Source: Thysanoteuthis rhombus
Lineage: Eukaryota; Mollusca; Cephalopoda; Oegopsida; Thysanoteuthidae
Assembly (NCBI GenBank): GCA_963457665.1
Contig: OY735202.1
Location: forward strand, 53,651,351 to 53,715,350
DNA length: 64,000 bases
Direction of reading: 5' to 3'
The position numbers were made by a program, and so were the translations under genes. The stretch's first letter is position 1, and the number at the start of each line of letters is the position of its first letter. Shown one piece after another: positions 1-10,200 of the stretch. A model generated the notes under the pieces. The model had not been told where the DNA came from, made no database searches, and saw only the letters and a list, made by a program, of their open reading frames with translations.

Positions 1-202
1 ATGGTACATATTCAAGTAAAAATAAATGTTACTGAACAACATTTTGCTTGTCTTAAATACAAGGTACCCACTTAAATTACATGAATACAAACATACAAAC
101 ACATGTGTTTTTGCTTAACTGAAATACAATTTGACAACTGACAAATAGAATTATTTCTTATTATTATTCAAAATTTGTGATGAAAGAAAAAGGTTTTCCT
201 AC

Positions 203-297
203 CTCTGCATGCTGACCAGGAGTTAAAACCTTTTCACACTGGCCACAACGAAGACAACTTGGGTGCCATTCTTTTCCGAGAGAACTTTTTCGCTCAG
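203..297 (-). CDS. CRIP1: CRIP-type LIM-domain protein, coding exon 2 (partial gene)
   Basis: Read on the minus strand, this exon is flanked by an acceptor (TTTTAG, 298-303) and a donor (GTAGG, 198-202). With the G left over from exon 1 it encodes 32 residues containing [17 protein letters not shown], which supply the H-x2-C-x2-C-x2-C half of the first zinc site and start of the second in a LIM domain. The text after it ([11 protein letters not shown]) matches the usual continuation of cysteine-rich intestinal proteins, small LIM adaptors of cytoplasm and cytoskeleton that bind protein partners rather than catalyse. Joining the two exons across the phase-1 intron restores an exact LIM spacing, which is strong evidence that they belong together. 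The next exon (second zinc finger and Gly-rich tail) lies left of the window. A two-LIM CRIP2/CRIP3 relative cannot be excluded; the family assignment is firm, the paralogue is inferred. Confidence 0.9.
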
Positions 298-520
298 CTA
301 AAATGAATAAATTATGTATAAATATATACATACATATATATGTGTATTAAAAAATGGACATATTTGGACTGACAGAATGAATTACAAATCACTTCATATT
401 ATATAGAAACTTATTTGAGATGATCTACTGTCATTACACAGTTAATATAAAACCACTTTCAGACCAAATTCTCATCTCATTTATTCTTGGTCTATTCATC
501 TCTTTCAATGCTTCATTTAA

Positions 521-635
521 GCAGTTATTTGAGCCTTTGCATTATATATTAACCAAAAGCGTTTTTTTAAGCCTTAGCATTATGTATTAACTGAAAGCGG
601 TTATTTGAGCCTTTGCATTACTAGCTACTGTTTAC
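521..635. repeat. 38-bp tandem repeat, about 3 units
   Basis: Units starting at 521, 559 and 597 share the frame GC-GTTATTTGAGCC-TTTGCATTA with small differences. The spacing is exactly 38 bp both times. The last unit runs into the tRNA-like segment that follows. Confidence 0.75.
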
Positions 636-705
636 CTCAATGGTAAGAGCATTGCTATGTTGAAGCAACTACTTTATTGGTGGTAGGTTCAATTACTGCA
701 GCAGC
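618..705 (+). other. tRNA-like segment, possible SINE head or tRNA pseudogene
   Basis: A degenerate A box (TACCTCAATGGTAAGAGC) is followed by a 5-bp stem TTGCT/AGCAA closing a 7-base loop with GTT at the anticodon position (Asn-like), then a B-box-like GGTTCAATTAC. T-arm pairing is poor and there is no good acceptor stem, so it is not a functional tRNA. A decayed tRNA-derived SINE is the simplest reading. Confidence 0.4.
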
Positions 706-825
706 CTCATTTTCTTTAATTGTTTATTCTATTCACATTGTCTAGGGCAAGTGATATATCAACCGTGTAACAACGGGAGATCATCTCAAGTAAGTTTTTT
801 ATCTAATATAATGCAATTTATAATT

Positions 826-829
826 CATA

Positions 830-881
<52 letters not shown>
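826..881. repeat. (TA)n microsatellite
   Basis: Uninterrupted TA dinucleotides run over about 45 bases with a short TGTATA interruption at the left. The run creates a spurious Tyr/Ile-rich ORF. Confidence 0.95.
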
Positions 882-884
<3 letters not shown>

Positions 885-1364
885 ATGCACACACATGAAT
901 GAAAGATTTTTCTGCAGGACATTTTTTAGCCAGTCAACGTTGAAATGTATTCACAATAACAATACAGTGATGATAGATGTAGAATATTTACTCAAGACTA
1001 TTCTCTTCTGAGCATCTTAAAATCTGTATCCATTGAGTGAAACTCCATCAAGATGAAAAATGTACAAAAATCATGAATAAAAACTCAAGGTAAAGAAAAT
1101 TTTATGGGGGAAGAAAAATGGAATCGTTTATACTTTGTAGTTTGTCATCCGTAAACAATAACCTTTATTTGTTAGATAATTTTAAGGCATAAAAGATGAT
1201 TGTAACTCAGAATCATACAGGTAATCAATACCAGATTAACAAACAATAGGAATTTTTATATGCCAATACCTCTTCATTTCTTCAAAACAATAAGAATAGA
1301 AATGATATTTCTGCTTATTTATATTAAATTTACACAAAAAATAGAAGACAAATAGATAAAAGAA

Positions 1365-1690
1365 AGGAACAGGTCTGATTAGTCACAATGGAAACCTCTA
1401 TGTGACCAACACCTCTTAGCAACATGCTGTGTTGGGGTCGATCAATCAAAAAATTGGGAAAAGGAGCAAGCAATGAATAAGTTACTTCTTTTTGTTGACC
1501 AGTGATCTCTAAAAAAAAGTCTGAATTTTCAAGGATGAATGTTGCCAGACACAAACCAAGGGAATAGTTCAGCATAAACTGACATCACTAACTGAACCAT
1601 CCACTAAAACTGTATGGGGAAAGTTGAAAAAAAAGAAGTTTTTGTAGACATAACATGTAATAATGTTTAAATTTTTAGCCTTCTAATTCT
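1365..1690 (+). repeat. Dispersed repeat R1, copy 1
   Basis: Begins AACAGGTCTGATTAGTCA and contains GCAACATGCTGTGTTG followed by a CGATCAATCAAAAAATTG-type segment. The same order of blocks recurs at 16808-17060 and 40498-40830, with a partial tail at 25235-25345. No protein coding is evident; probably an old non-autonomous element. Confidence 0.7.
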
Positions 1691-2224
1691 ATTGGTGCTA
1701 CCTGTATGTGTGAAATATACCAGATCAACTTGAAAACTGTTTTATTTGATGGTTTCTAATAGTAATAATTACATTGTTATGGATAACTTTTACCATCCTT
1801 TCATTGATATAAGCTTTAGCACAGAATAACTTTAACATGAATATAAGTTAAACAATGTTCAATAAAGAACATGTCATCTTTGATCAATTGAATGATACAA
1901 TTTCTCATAAAACTTTTCAGCTAGTACTGAGTGCTGATCCGTGTTTTTAATGAAGCATGCTTCTAAAAGAAGTAACAGTGACAAGGTCTTAATTAGATTT
2001 GCTAATTTGTTCAATTTGTTTTGATTATATGGTTAAATACAAATGAAAACAGATCCTTACATACCCAGGCACATCGATCTTACAAATGTTGTACAAGTGC
2101 TGAAATAGCATGTACAAACAGAGATGCTGGAAAAATGTTTTTAGTTGTCTGAGCCTATTTATATTAGTGTGGGCTGATTTGTAATTTTTTATCAAAAGCA
2201 TGAAGTGAGGTTTTCTTGAATCTT

Positions 2225-2335
2225 TGATAACATATCAAAATTCTACCCCAGTGTGACCACTGGAAAGGTATAATTTTTAAGATGGCATCCAAATTGACTG
2301 TAAAATTAGTTGGCTTTCTTTTCTTTCAAAGCCTA
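2225..2335 (+). repeat. Isolated copy of the GACCACTGGAAAGG repeat
   Basis: Contains AACATATCAAAATTCTACC, then GTGACCACTGGAAAGGTA and AAGATGGCATCCAA, the same succession of blocks found many times at 55985-57080. A single unit here. Confidence 0.65.
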
Positions 2336-4305
2336 TCATACTAAAAGTTCTTTAAGTCATATGTTTATTAAGCAGGACACACCCTATGGGAATATATAGC
2401 AGCTACCTATGTTGTTATTAATTTTCATTTGATTCTGATTCCAGCTTTGAACATTTAAGAGACTTTCTTTTCAATGTACTTTCTATCACATCCCAATTTT
2501 TTTTATTTTGGGTATGATATCATGTTTTAATGTAACCCTACCAGCTGAGTTTATTTTATTATCCAGGGTAATTATGATATTCATTTTCTTTATTGAGATA
2601 ATATTTCATTCACCGTGTACAATATTTGATCATCTGTTCTTACTTCTATATAAGATAAGTAAACTGTGTAGTCATCATCAGTCTTAGCACTTGAACTATT
2701 TGGTTTATATCAGGTTGCAAGGATGATTGTCTTTTTAGCTTTGAAAAATCATTATGACAGATATTTCATGATGAGTGTTTTGGAAAATGAATCATTGCTG
2801 CTCATTCTGGAGGGTCTTCCTTATAATGGTTTCATCCTAAATAGGTTGAGATGCCAAAGAGTACAACATACATGCCCAATTAACATGTGTATTTGTTAGT
2901 GGTAAAGCTCTGTCCCACTGTCAATATTTTTTAAATAGTATATTTTCAAAAAGGGACTTACTGTATATTGGAACTTTGAAATGAGTTTGGTTGCTTTTAT
3001 GAATAGAAAGGGTGTCGTCTATGTGACAGATGGAGAGCTTGAGTATGATGTTTTAATCGATAATTCAATTACTCCTATTCAATCATTATATTCAAGACAA
3101 TTGCTACCCTATAAACCTAATCTATTGTTAATTCTAAATATATTTATTGGCCTAACAATCTATGATTAGCTTCTATAATGTCCATTAATTTAAATGGTTT
3201 GTAACTTGTTTTTACCATAAATTTCATTGGGTAATATGCCTATAGCTTTCTTGAAGCTTTTTGTATAGAGGGACTATATCATAGAACTGTGTATCATCTA
3301 GTGACCAAAGGTTGTGATATAGTTTTTTTTGCATAAGGTTGGTGTAATATCCATGGAATGGATAAAATTCTTACAGAATTCTTTGTAAAGATTAAACAGT
3401 GCATAGAAAAGACAGACATGAGATGATAGGATCTGATGATACTTGCTTGAATTCTGATTTATTGTAGGATATTTTGTTTAGTAAAGAATAGAAAAGAACT
3501 CCATCCAATAGTATTCTTCCTTCCCTTTGTCAGAATATGTTGCTTTCTAGAATGTTCTAGTTTTGACCCAGGATGGTAAATGTATATAATTATATGTACA
3601 TAAGTCAACTTAATATTCGTTCCGGATGTACAATGGATTCATTATGTAATTGCTTACATTATGCTAGTTCAGTGGCTGCACTGAATGACACCATCAGAGG
3701 TGGTGGCACCAAAATTACTAAATAAAGTTTTTGTGCAGTGTTTCATCTAGATACACTGTTGTTTCCATTGCTGCTGGTGTTTTTTTAATTGTTCATTTTG
3801 TCAAATATTCTTGTTTTTAATTATAGTATTTTGGTTGTTAATATTCATGAACTTTTATCATCAGGTTATTTTGAAATGAAAAAATAATTGGAAGAAAATG
3901 AGAAGAAAAACTAAAAAGGGTTTTGCTCATTTATTCATGATGTTGTAAATGAAGGGTTGAAATTCAATAGAGACAGATTTCACAAAACAATTTTGTTGTT
4001 AATATTCATATGATCCAAGAAGTATTACAATTAAGCAATTCCATATTATATTTACAAGTAATATTAGTACAAAAAACATCACTAAGGATTCTGTATGGTC
4101 TGGTATGAGTGGATGTCCATGGAGTGACACTATAAGTTTACCACCCTGGGTGACACCAACCCTGTTGATGCCAGTAAGTAAATTCACTTTGTCATTCTAC
4201 ATACTCTATATTCTATATTGTCACACAATTTACTCAAGCTGATGAGTGTTACACAAAAATTAAGGATTGAGACAAATCATAGAATCAAAACATAGTTTGT
4301 TGCAC

Positions 4306-4700
4306 ATGCCAATCAAATATGGAGGAATGGATGTCAGGAGACTGACACTCTATGTTGTTTGCCATCCTTCAAATATTGAATCTGAAGAATTTCAAATTCA
4401 TTATGATGACGAAGGAATGAAGTTACCACACTTTCCAAACTAATAGGTATGGTTGATTTGATTCCAGATCTAAAGCTGACAAAGTCTAAAGCAGAGCTTC
4501 TAAAATAACACTAAGTAGAACCTATTGACTACAATAGTTACAAATGTGACAATTTTAGAACGATAGCTTTTAATAAGGATTCCAAGGAGGTTATGCAAAA
4601 CATTCCATTTTCTTTGCCAATTGGATAACTATATTCCATCTCAAAACTACAGCAAAAACGTATGAAAGAGAATGTTTCAAGTGCACAGAATGTGAAGTAC
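4306..4700 (+). pseudogene. Decayed coding relic, likely transposon-associated
   Basis: Frames here read MPIKYGGMDVRRLTLYVV, then FQIHYDDEGMKLPHFPN and, after a shift, LIPDLKLTKSKAELLK. From memory, this order resembles a high-copy hypothetical ORF common in invertebrate genomes, in which a HFPKLLDM..DLIRDLGLTKSKAELL-type segment is typical. The frames are broken by stops and shifts, and no catalytic motif is visible. The identification is by recollection of motif order only, so the family name is left open. Confidence 0.35.
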
Positions 4701-6287
4701 CAGCCCTTGGTAGAATCAGAGAAAGTCCTTATACTTCAACTGCACATTCAGCAGGTCAATCACTTAATAAAAGTATTGAACACAGAAGAGAAAGCTTTTA
4801 AACATTTCTAACAAGTTTCCACAATCAAGAAGAAAATCATAAAGATGATATTTTCACAGATCCAGATGGTCTTGAGATGCTTCACTCACAAGAATTCCAA
4901 AATGAAAAAATGACATCAAAAGAATGAAACATTTCAAATGCATTTAAATGAGTTTTAAAAAATTTCCTTGGATATAACAAAAGTTAAACTTACAGTAAGT
5001 TGATAGAAAGATTGGAGAAGATACTTTTCTTAGATTCTCACATAAATTTCTTATGGTGGTCATCAATGAAGAACAAATAAAAAGATTTCACCAAAAGATA
5101 ACAATAGAAAAAAGGTTTAAAAAGAATTGAGACTGTAATATAATGGATGACCATACGTAATAGTGGGGGGAGGTTATTTGTAATGACTTATGTCAACAAT
5201 GAAAAGTAAGAAAAATTGTTGATTTTTTATTTGTGATCTTTGTTATTGCCCTAAATATCTATAACAGAACATGCAGAATATCTATGGAATTTTCTTGTTG
5301 ATAAATGACTTTTAAAATCTCTTGATATGGTGCTCCTTATTCATGCCAGAGAAAATCCTTTAAATTCTCGGAACAGTTTCATAGAAAAACAGTGAAAATA
5401 AGAATGTATAGCAAGAAACCTTCACTAAAAGAACTAGTGGTATTTATAGCAAAGTAATAGTCATAATCAACATAACTACAAACTTTGAAAAATTCTGTTG
5501 CTTTGTATTATTTCTTCTTTAATTGTAATTATTAAATATTATTTTGTATCATAGATAGAAAATCAAGTGATTCTTGTAGATATTCTATGAAGTTCATTTG
5601 ATACAGTAATAACTATTTTTATTTTGGTTTTGTCAATATTGGGTATCATGGACTAATTAAAGGAAAGTCTTCAATTTAGTCACAAGTTTTCAGAACTGTT
5701 ATATAAGCCTTCATTTTTCAATAATTTTTGGTAAATCTGGTTATCTGGAGACAGAGAAAGAAATGGATAATTTTTTTTTTAAATGAAATAATCAACAGTC
5801 AACTCAAAACAGGATCATAAATTTTTGGTTTCTAAATAATCTATCAATTTTTCCAACATCAGATATGGTAAAAATTATTAAAGATTAAAAGATTAAAGCA
5901 ATCATGAAATAAAGAGAACATTTTAGATAATTGGAAACATTTTTCTTCAATTGCACTGAGGATTAGCAAACAGGTGAGAAATATTTGAAGCACAAAGAAT
6001 ATATAACAATTCTTTAAATTCTGTATATTTTTTTCCATTTTAATTAACAACATCTAAATTTTACCACCATTTTAGAGAAGATGATATTTGTGCACAAACA
6101 TGTATTGATTTTTGTGATATATGAGGTATTATTAACTTACAGTGATGGTTCTTTAAATATAGATATATTCTTGTATGTGTTTACTACTTTTTACTCTAGC
6201 TTATTTTCTCATTTGAACAAATTTTGAAAATCCTCCCCACAGAACAAAATCAAAAGTGATTGAAGAATATCAAATCATAATCATATA

Positions 6288-6999
6288 CACTGTAGACCTG
6301 ATATAACGTGGAATCGTTTATAATGTGGTTTGAGCAATCAGTTGAGCCTTTCCAAAACATTAAGTTTGGCTCTCAAAATAGTGGCCTGATACAAGAATAG
6401 AAAGACCTTTGAGATATGTTATACAGAAAACCCATCAATGTTAAATTCAGCTGCCAGTAGCACTGACATATTGAAACTAAAGAGGCCAATCAGGTCGGTA
6501 TTGCCGAGTAAAAAAATATTTTTCACATTAGTTCGACTGTCAAAAAGCGCTGAATTATCTTTTGAAATCGTCCCAAACCACCAAAAACACACTAAAAATA
6601 GTCAAAGCTGTCCAAACACTGAATCAGTGAATCAGATTACATCATCAATAGAAAGGGAATGAATTAGACCCTTTCCCTCTGATCTGTCACTAAAACGATT
6701 ACTAATGTATTGTCGACTCTATTTACTTGCTACATATGTAACTAAGTTTTGTAAAAATATAACCTTCTGTTACGATTTTTAAAAAATTATTAATTTCTGT
6801 CTTCGTGCCAGCTTTGCCTCACCCTACCTCACCCCATGGTTTTCTCTTCATTTTTGCATGGATCAGTCTTAAAGGAGTTGGGGGCAGGGAACTTAGATAA
6901 AGTTTTTTAAAAATAGAAAATTACTTATGATGCAAACTCACGAATAATACTGAAGAAAATTATGGACCCCAACTTCCGTATTCTAATGGGTCTACAGTG
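6288..6999. mobile_element. Non-autonomous pogo/Tigger-like (Tc1/mariner superfamily) element
   Basis: The ends are an inverted repeat: CACTGTAGACC at 6288-6298 and its exact complement GGTCTACAGTG at 6989-6999, with TA immediately outside on the left (6286-6287) and TA two to three bases outside on the right. The left end continues ATATAACGTGG...ATAATGTGG, typical of pogo/Tigger termini. The 0.7 kb interior has only a 74-codon ORF (6438-6662) without transposase motifs, so the copy is non-autonomous. Confidence 0.7.
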
Positions 7000-7317
7000 T
7001 GTATGATGAAAGCCCTGTCACACTTATAGTATCAGTATGCGCCATCAGCCGGGCCTATTGTTGATCAAAGTATTCTTTCTCATTAAAAAGATACTGAACT
7101 TGAAAATGAGCAGAAAACAATTGCATCAGATTATCTCACATCATAGATGATGACATAATTACATAGACTAATCTTCAAACAATCAGTTTTTTGATAACCA
7201 CTGAATCTTTCATGGTGACCTCGAAAATTTTTCGCATCATTTGCAGTTAATCTCTCAATTACTATTCAGATTTATCTGCTTTCAACTCATTCAGTCATTG
7301 CACATAAATTTTTTTTT

Positions 7318-7722
7318 TTTAAAGTCACTTATGGAGCTGAAACATGGACCCTGACCAAGAGACAGACTAGTAAACCGAGAAGCATGCAATGCGCACATGA
7401 GAGAATCATGCTCAACCTCACACGGAGGGATCACGAGACAGCACAGTATATCAGGAAGAAAATGGTAGTCAGAGATGTCATAGAATCTATTAGAAAGCCT
7501 AAATTGCAATGGGAAGGCCGTATTGTAAGAATGACAGACAACTTATGGACATCATGACTCACGACATGGATCCCAACAGATCACATGCGAGACCGAGGCT
7601 GACAGAATACAAGATGGAGAGGAACAAGACAAATTCAGAAAATACTGGCTCTGCAACACCTATGATAGAGGAATTCGGAAGACCTAGGGGAAGGTCTATG
7701 TCCAATGATGGACATTTAAAAA
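7318..7722 (+). mobile_element. 3' end of an RTE-like LINE (reverse transcriptase C-terminus)
   Basis: From 7321 the plus strand encodes VTYGAETWTLTKRQ, then VRDVIES..KPKLQWEGRIVRMTDN, the tail of the endonuclease/reverse-transcriptase polyprotein of an RTE-type non-LTR retrotransposon. Intact relatives run on with W..GHIARMTDNRWT..RGRP.TRW. Here stops occur at TGA 7555 and beyond, and a frame change precedes the last segment. The end merges into an ATG/GAT trinucleotide run, the usual RTE microsatellite tail. The element is strongly 5'-truncated, and the clade name is from motif memory. Confidence 0.7.
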
Positions 7723-7823
7723 AATGATGATGATGATGATGATGGTGATGATGATTATTATTATTATTAATATAATTATTATGATGATGATGATGATCAT
7801 CATCATCATCATCATCATCATCT
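7722..7823. repeat. (GAT)n-(ATT)n-(GAT)n-(ATC)n microsatellite tail
   Basis: Trinucleotide run directly after the LINE 3' end. It switches from GAT to ATC at 7797-7798, making a self-complementary palindrome over roughly 7780-7822. Confidence 0.9.
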
Positions 7824-8040
7824 TGATAAAGATATTACATGTAAATTTTTTCTATATACAAGATTACTTCGAAAAGTTTCTCGAAGAAATCAGAAAAATA
7901 TTTTATTAAAGGAACAATAGAACAATTAAACTATTTTCTCCATAAAGGCTCCATTTATGTTGATATGCTTTCTTATTTTCTAATTTGTTCTGATGTGAGT
8001 AAGCTTGAAAACTTGGAATTTTTGAGATGAGGTATTATTA

Positions 8041-8151
8041 TTATTTCCATTAATATTCAGACCATCCTCATCTTTGTTGTTTTTCATACAACGTTTCGGC
8101 CGTTGCACTCTACGGCCTTTGTCAGGTATCATCTGGGAGATTTTTGGGAAG
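8041..8151 (-). repeat. PLE terminal inverted repeat, left copy
   Basis: Reverse complement of 10080-10190 with 109 of 111 positions identical. The two differences are CG to CA or TG changes, one of which alters the hammerhead-like core CTGACGA to CTGACAA. Confidence 0.92.
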
Positions 8152-8231
8152 TAACGAACTGAACCCTTTATTTATCCGACAGGGGTATATTGACCGTACT
8201 CCCCTCTTTTAGCATTAGTAGTATTGTTGTA

Positions 8232-8312
8232 CTGTCTCACACTAGGATCGAACCTAGTACCATCAGATTACTTAACAGTAATTTGTCTGATGCTGTAACC
8301 ACTGCGCTATGT
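8232..8312 (-). other. tRNA-like (tRNA-derived SINE type) segment inside the PLE
   Basis: The minus strand has an A box TAGCGCAGTGG (8299-8309), a hairpin ATTAC/GTAAT around TGTTAA (Asn-like GTT), and a B box GGTTCGATCCT (8244-8254) within an inverted pair CTAGG/CCTAG. It lies between the A tract after the endonuclease and the left terminal repeat. The extended anticodon stem and 6-base loop argue against a functional tRNA. It may be a nested SINE or part of this element's 3' region. Confidence 0.65.
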
Positions 8313-8366
8313 GTCCATGTGGACAACCGGTGCTAATTTAAGGAGCCTTAAACCTCAGGTGACAGA

Positions 8367-8386
8367 TTTTTTTTTTTTTTTTTTTT
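8367..8386 (-). repeat. Poly(A) tract of 20 (T on plus strand)
   Basis: Located just after the end of the PLE endonuclease frame in the coding direction, separating it from the tRNA-like segment. It could be a retained poly(A) tail, either of an earlier PLE transcript or of the nested sequence. Confidence 0.85.
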
Positions 8387-8393
8387 CTCGATG

Positions 8394-8714
8394 TTATTGT
8401 TTTCTGTCTTTTATTATTAGAGGTTCGCATATGGTATCCATTTCAATGCTAGGATTACTGAGGCAGTTTTGCTTGCCTAGCATATGGGCCGACTCTTTCA
8501 ATTTACAAATTTTCCAGTGTTCTTCCTGATCAATTATCTCAACCTTGTTCCAGAGGGATAGGTGGTCTCCCTTTTCTTTCCATACATGGTCAGCTATACC
8601 TGATTTATTGGTTTCACCTTTACTCACCGCTTTTCGTTCTTCCACCCGCACCTTCAAGGGGCGACATGTTCCACCTGTGTATTCGTGCCCACAGCTGCAT
8701 GGTATTGAGTATAC
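8394..8714 (-). pseudogene. PLE GIY-YIG endonuclease domain
   Basis: From 8714 the frame reads VYSIPCSCGHEYTGGTCRPL, the start of a GIY-YIG nuclease as found at the C-terminus of Penelope polyproteins. It continues with ADHVWKEKGDHLSLW and KICKLKESAHML, which carry the conserved His and the late Glu of the fold. In the family this domain nicks DNA for target-primed reverse transcription. It is in a different frame from the reverse transcriptase, and a stop (TAA) lies just upstream in its own frame, so a small indel near 8715-8730 has broken the polyprotein. The domain itself is otherwise open to its stop. Confidence 0.85.
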
Positions 8715-10065
8715 ACAGTTTTAATGTTCGATAACTCAGGAATACGGTCCGGATATTATATGGGGCGCAGATCTTCTGGATCTTCTCAGACACATTCTTA
8801 AGGTAGGGGAGACAGACTGTAGTTGGTTTATGATTGTCATCCTCATCCTTCGTCACTCTTCTTTCATTAGTGGTGACAGTTAAGCCTTTGGGATAACCAT
8901 TTTTCTGGAGATTCTTGCTTATGTTACGCATCTCACAGAGGTATGTGTCAGAGTCGCTACTTATTGACTTTGCTCGGTGCTGTAAGCATCGGACGATCCC
9001 TTTCTTAATGCTGTATGGATGGTTAGAGGCGAAGTTGAGATATCGACCAGTGAACGTTGGCTTACGATACACAGATGTATTGAAACCTTGTTCTGATCTT
9101 GTTACCAGTACATCTAGGAAGGCTAATTTATTGTTACTCTCCTTTTCTATTGTGAACTGTATAGAAGCTCTGATTGAGTTCACATGGTCAAGTAGTAACT
9201 GTGGGTCTTCCAGATGTGGCCATAGTACGAAGGTGTCATCTACATATCGAAGCCACATGCTTGGCCTTAGTGGTGATGTTCCTAAGGCCAATTCTTCAAA
9301 GTACTCCATGTATATATTTGCCATCACTGGTGATAGCGGTGATCCCATAGCTAAGCCTTTCTCCTGTTGGTACATCTCATTCCCCAGTTGGAAGTATGTT
9401 GTTTCTATGCAGAAAGTCAACATTTCCATTAGGTTGTTAAGGGGGATACTGGTGCATTCATCCAATGTGGGATCTGAACCTAATTTATCCCTAACTACTG
9501 ATAGTGCTTCGGATGTAGGAACTCATGTGAAGAGACTCACCACGTCTAGGCTCAACATTCGTTGTGTTTGAATTAGAGCCCCTCTGAGTTTATCTACGAA
9601 GTCAGCTGAGTTCTTTACATAGGATGAGGTCTTACCCACCAGCGGGTTGATTATACTCACCAGGTACCTACTCAGTGGATGGCATGCCGAGCCCCGACAG
9701 CTTACTATAGGTCGTAATGGAGTACCTACCTTGTGAATCTTTGGGAGGCCATACATATGTGGTGGCTTACTATATCTTTGAGTTAACTGTCTGTAGGTTA
9801 CTGGGGGGAAATGATCCTTGTTCTTCCTTAAGATCTGCGACAGCTTCCTCTCGGTTTTCAGAGTTGGATCTCTTTTTAACTTGCAGTAGCCACCCTCCTC
9901 AATTATGTTGGCCAACTTTTCACTGTACGCTAGCTTGTCCATTACCACAGTTGCGTTTCCCTTATCCGCTGGCAGTATGACTATACTTGTGTCACTCCGA
10001 AGGGTCTTGATGGCCGCCCATTCCTCCTTTTGTATATTGGGCTCAGAGGCTCTGGCCTTCGTAGA
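8715..10065 (-). pseudogene. PLE reverse transcriptase
   Basis: The minus strand encodes, in order, SIVILPADKGNATVVMDKL, YGLPKIHKVGTPLRPIVS, MLSLDVVSLFT, QEKGLAMGSPLSPVMANIY, WLRYVDDTFV (the catalytic YVDD box) and NNKLAFLDVLV. These are the successive palm motifs of Penelope reverse transcriptase, an enzyme related to telomerase that copies the element's RNA at a nick. Everything is in one frame except a TGA at 9523-9525 directly after VVSLFT, where relatives have Asn. The frame runs into a shift near 8720. The frame also stays open rightward through the inverted repeat to 10335, so the true start codon is uncertain. Confidence 0.9.
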
Positions 10066-10079
10066 TAAACTCCAAGGGG

Positions 10080-10190
10080 CTTCCCAAAAATCTCCCAGAT
10101 GATACCTGACGAAGGCCGTAGAGTGCAACGGCCGAAACGTTGTATGAAAAACAACAAAGATGAGGATGGTCCGAATATTAATGGAAATAA
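10080..10190 (-). repeat. PLE terminal inverted repeat, right copy
   Basis: Partner of 8041-8151. It retains both CpG sites that have decayed in the left copy and abuts the target duplication directly. Confidence 0.92.
10106..10150 (+). ncRNA. Hammerhead-ribozyme-like core in the PLE terminus
   Basis: CTGACGA (10106-10112) is followed by a 6-bp stem GGCCGT/ACGGCC (10114-10119 with 10128-10133), then GAAAC (10134-10138) and GTTGTA (10139-10144). This is the order of core, helix II, core and minimal helix III with a GUA cleavage triplet in hammerhead ribozymes, known from PLE ends. One extra A sits before helix II, and I see no clear helix I, so activity is uncertain. The left-end copy is mutated in the core. 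Confidence 0.45.
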
Positions 10191-10200
10191 GCTTGAAAAC

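Larger units (their letters stand above)
8001..10200 (-). mobile_element. Penelope-like retroelement (PLE) with target-site duplication
   Basis: A perfect 12-bp direct repeat AAGCTTGAAAAC at 8001-8012 and 10189-10200 brackets the insertion. Inside are 111-bp inverted repeats (8041-8151 and 10080-10190) differing at only two positions, both CpG transitions. The left end carries 28 extra bases between the duplication and the inverted repeat, like the short tail known at one end of Penelope elements. On the minus strand come reverse transcriptase, then a GIY-YIG endonuclease, then a 20-base A tract and a tRNA-like segment. Coding is damaged by one in-frame stop (9523-9525) and one frameshift near 8720. 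It keeps many CpGs amid CpG-poor intron DNA, which suggests recent arrival. Confidence 0.88.

Noticed and set aside
751-1011. 86-codon ORF starting near 751
   Set aside because: It crosses a (TA)n microsatellite that gives an artificial Tyr/Ile run; no domain or splice context.
8915-9571. 218-codon plus-strand ORF
   Set aside because: Antisense shadow of the Penelope reverse transcriptase, whose motifs are unmistakable on the minus strand.
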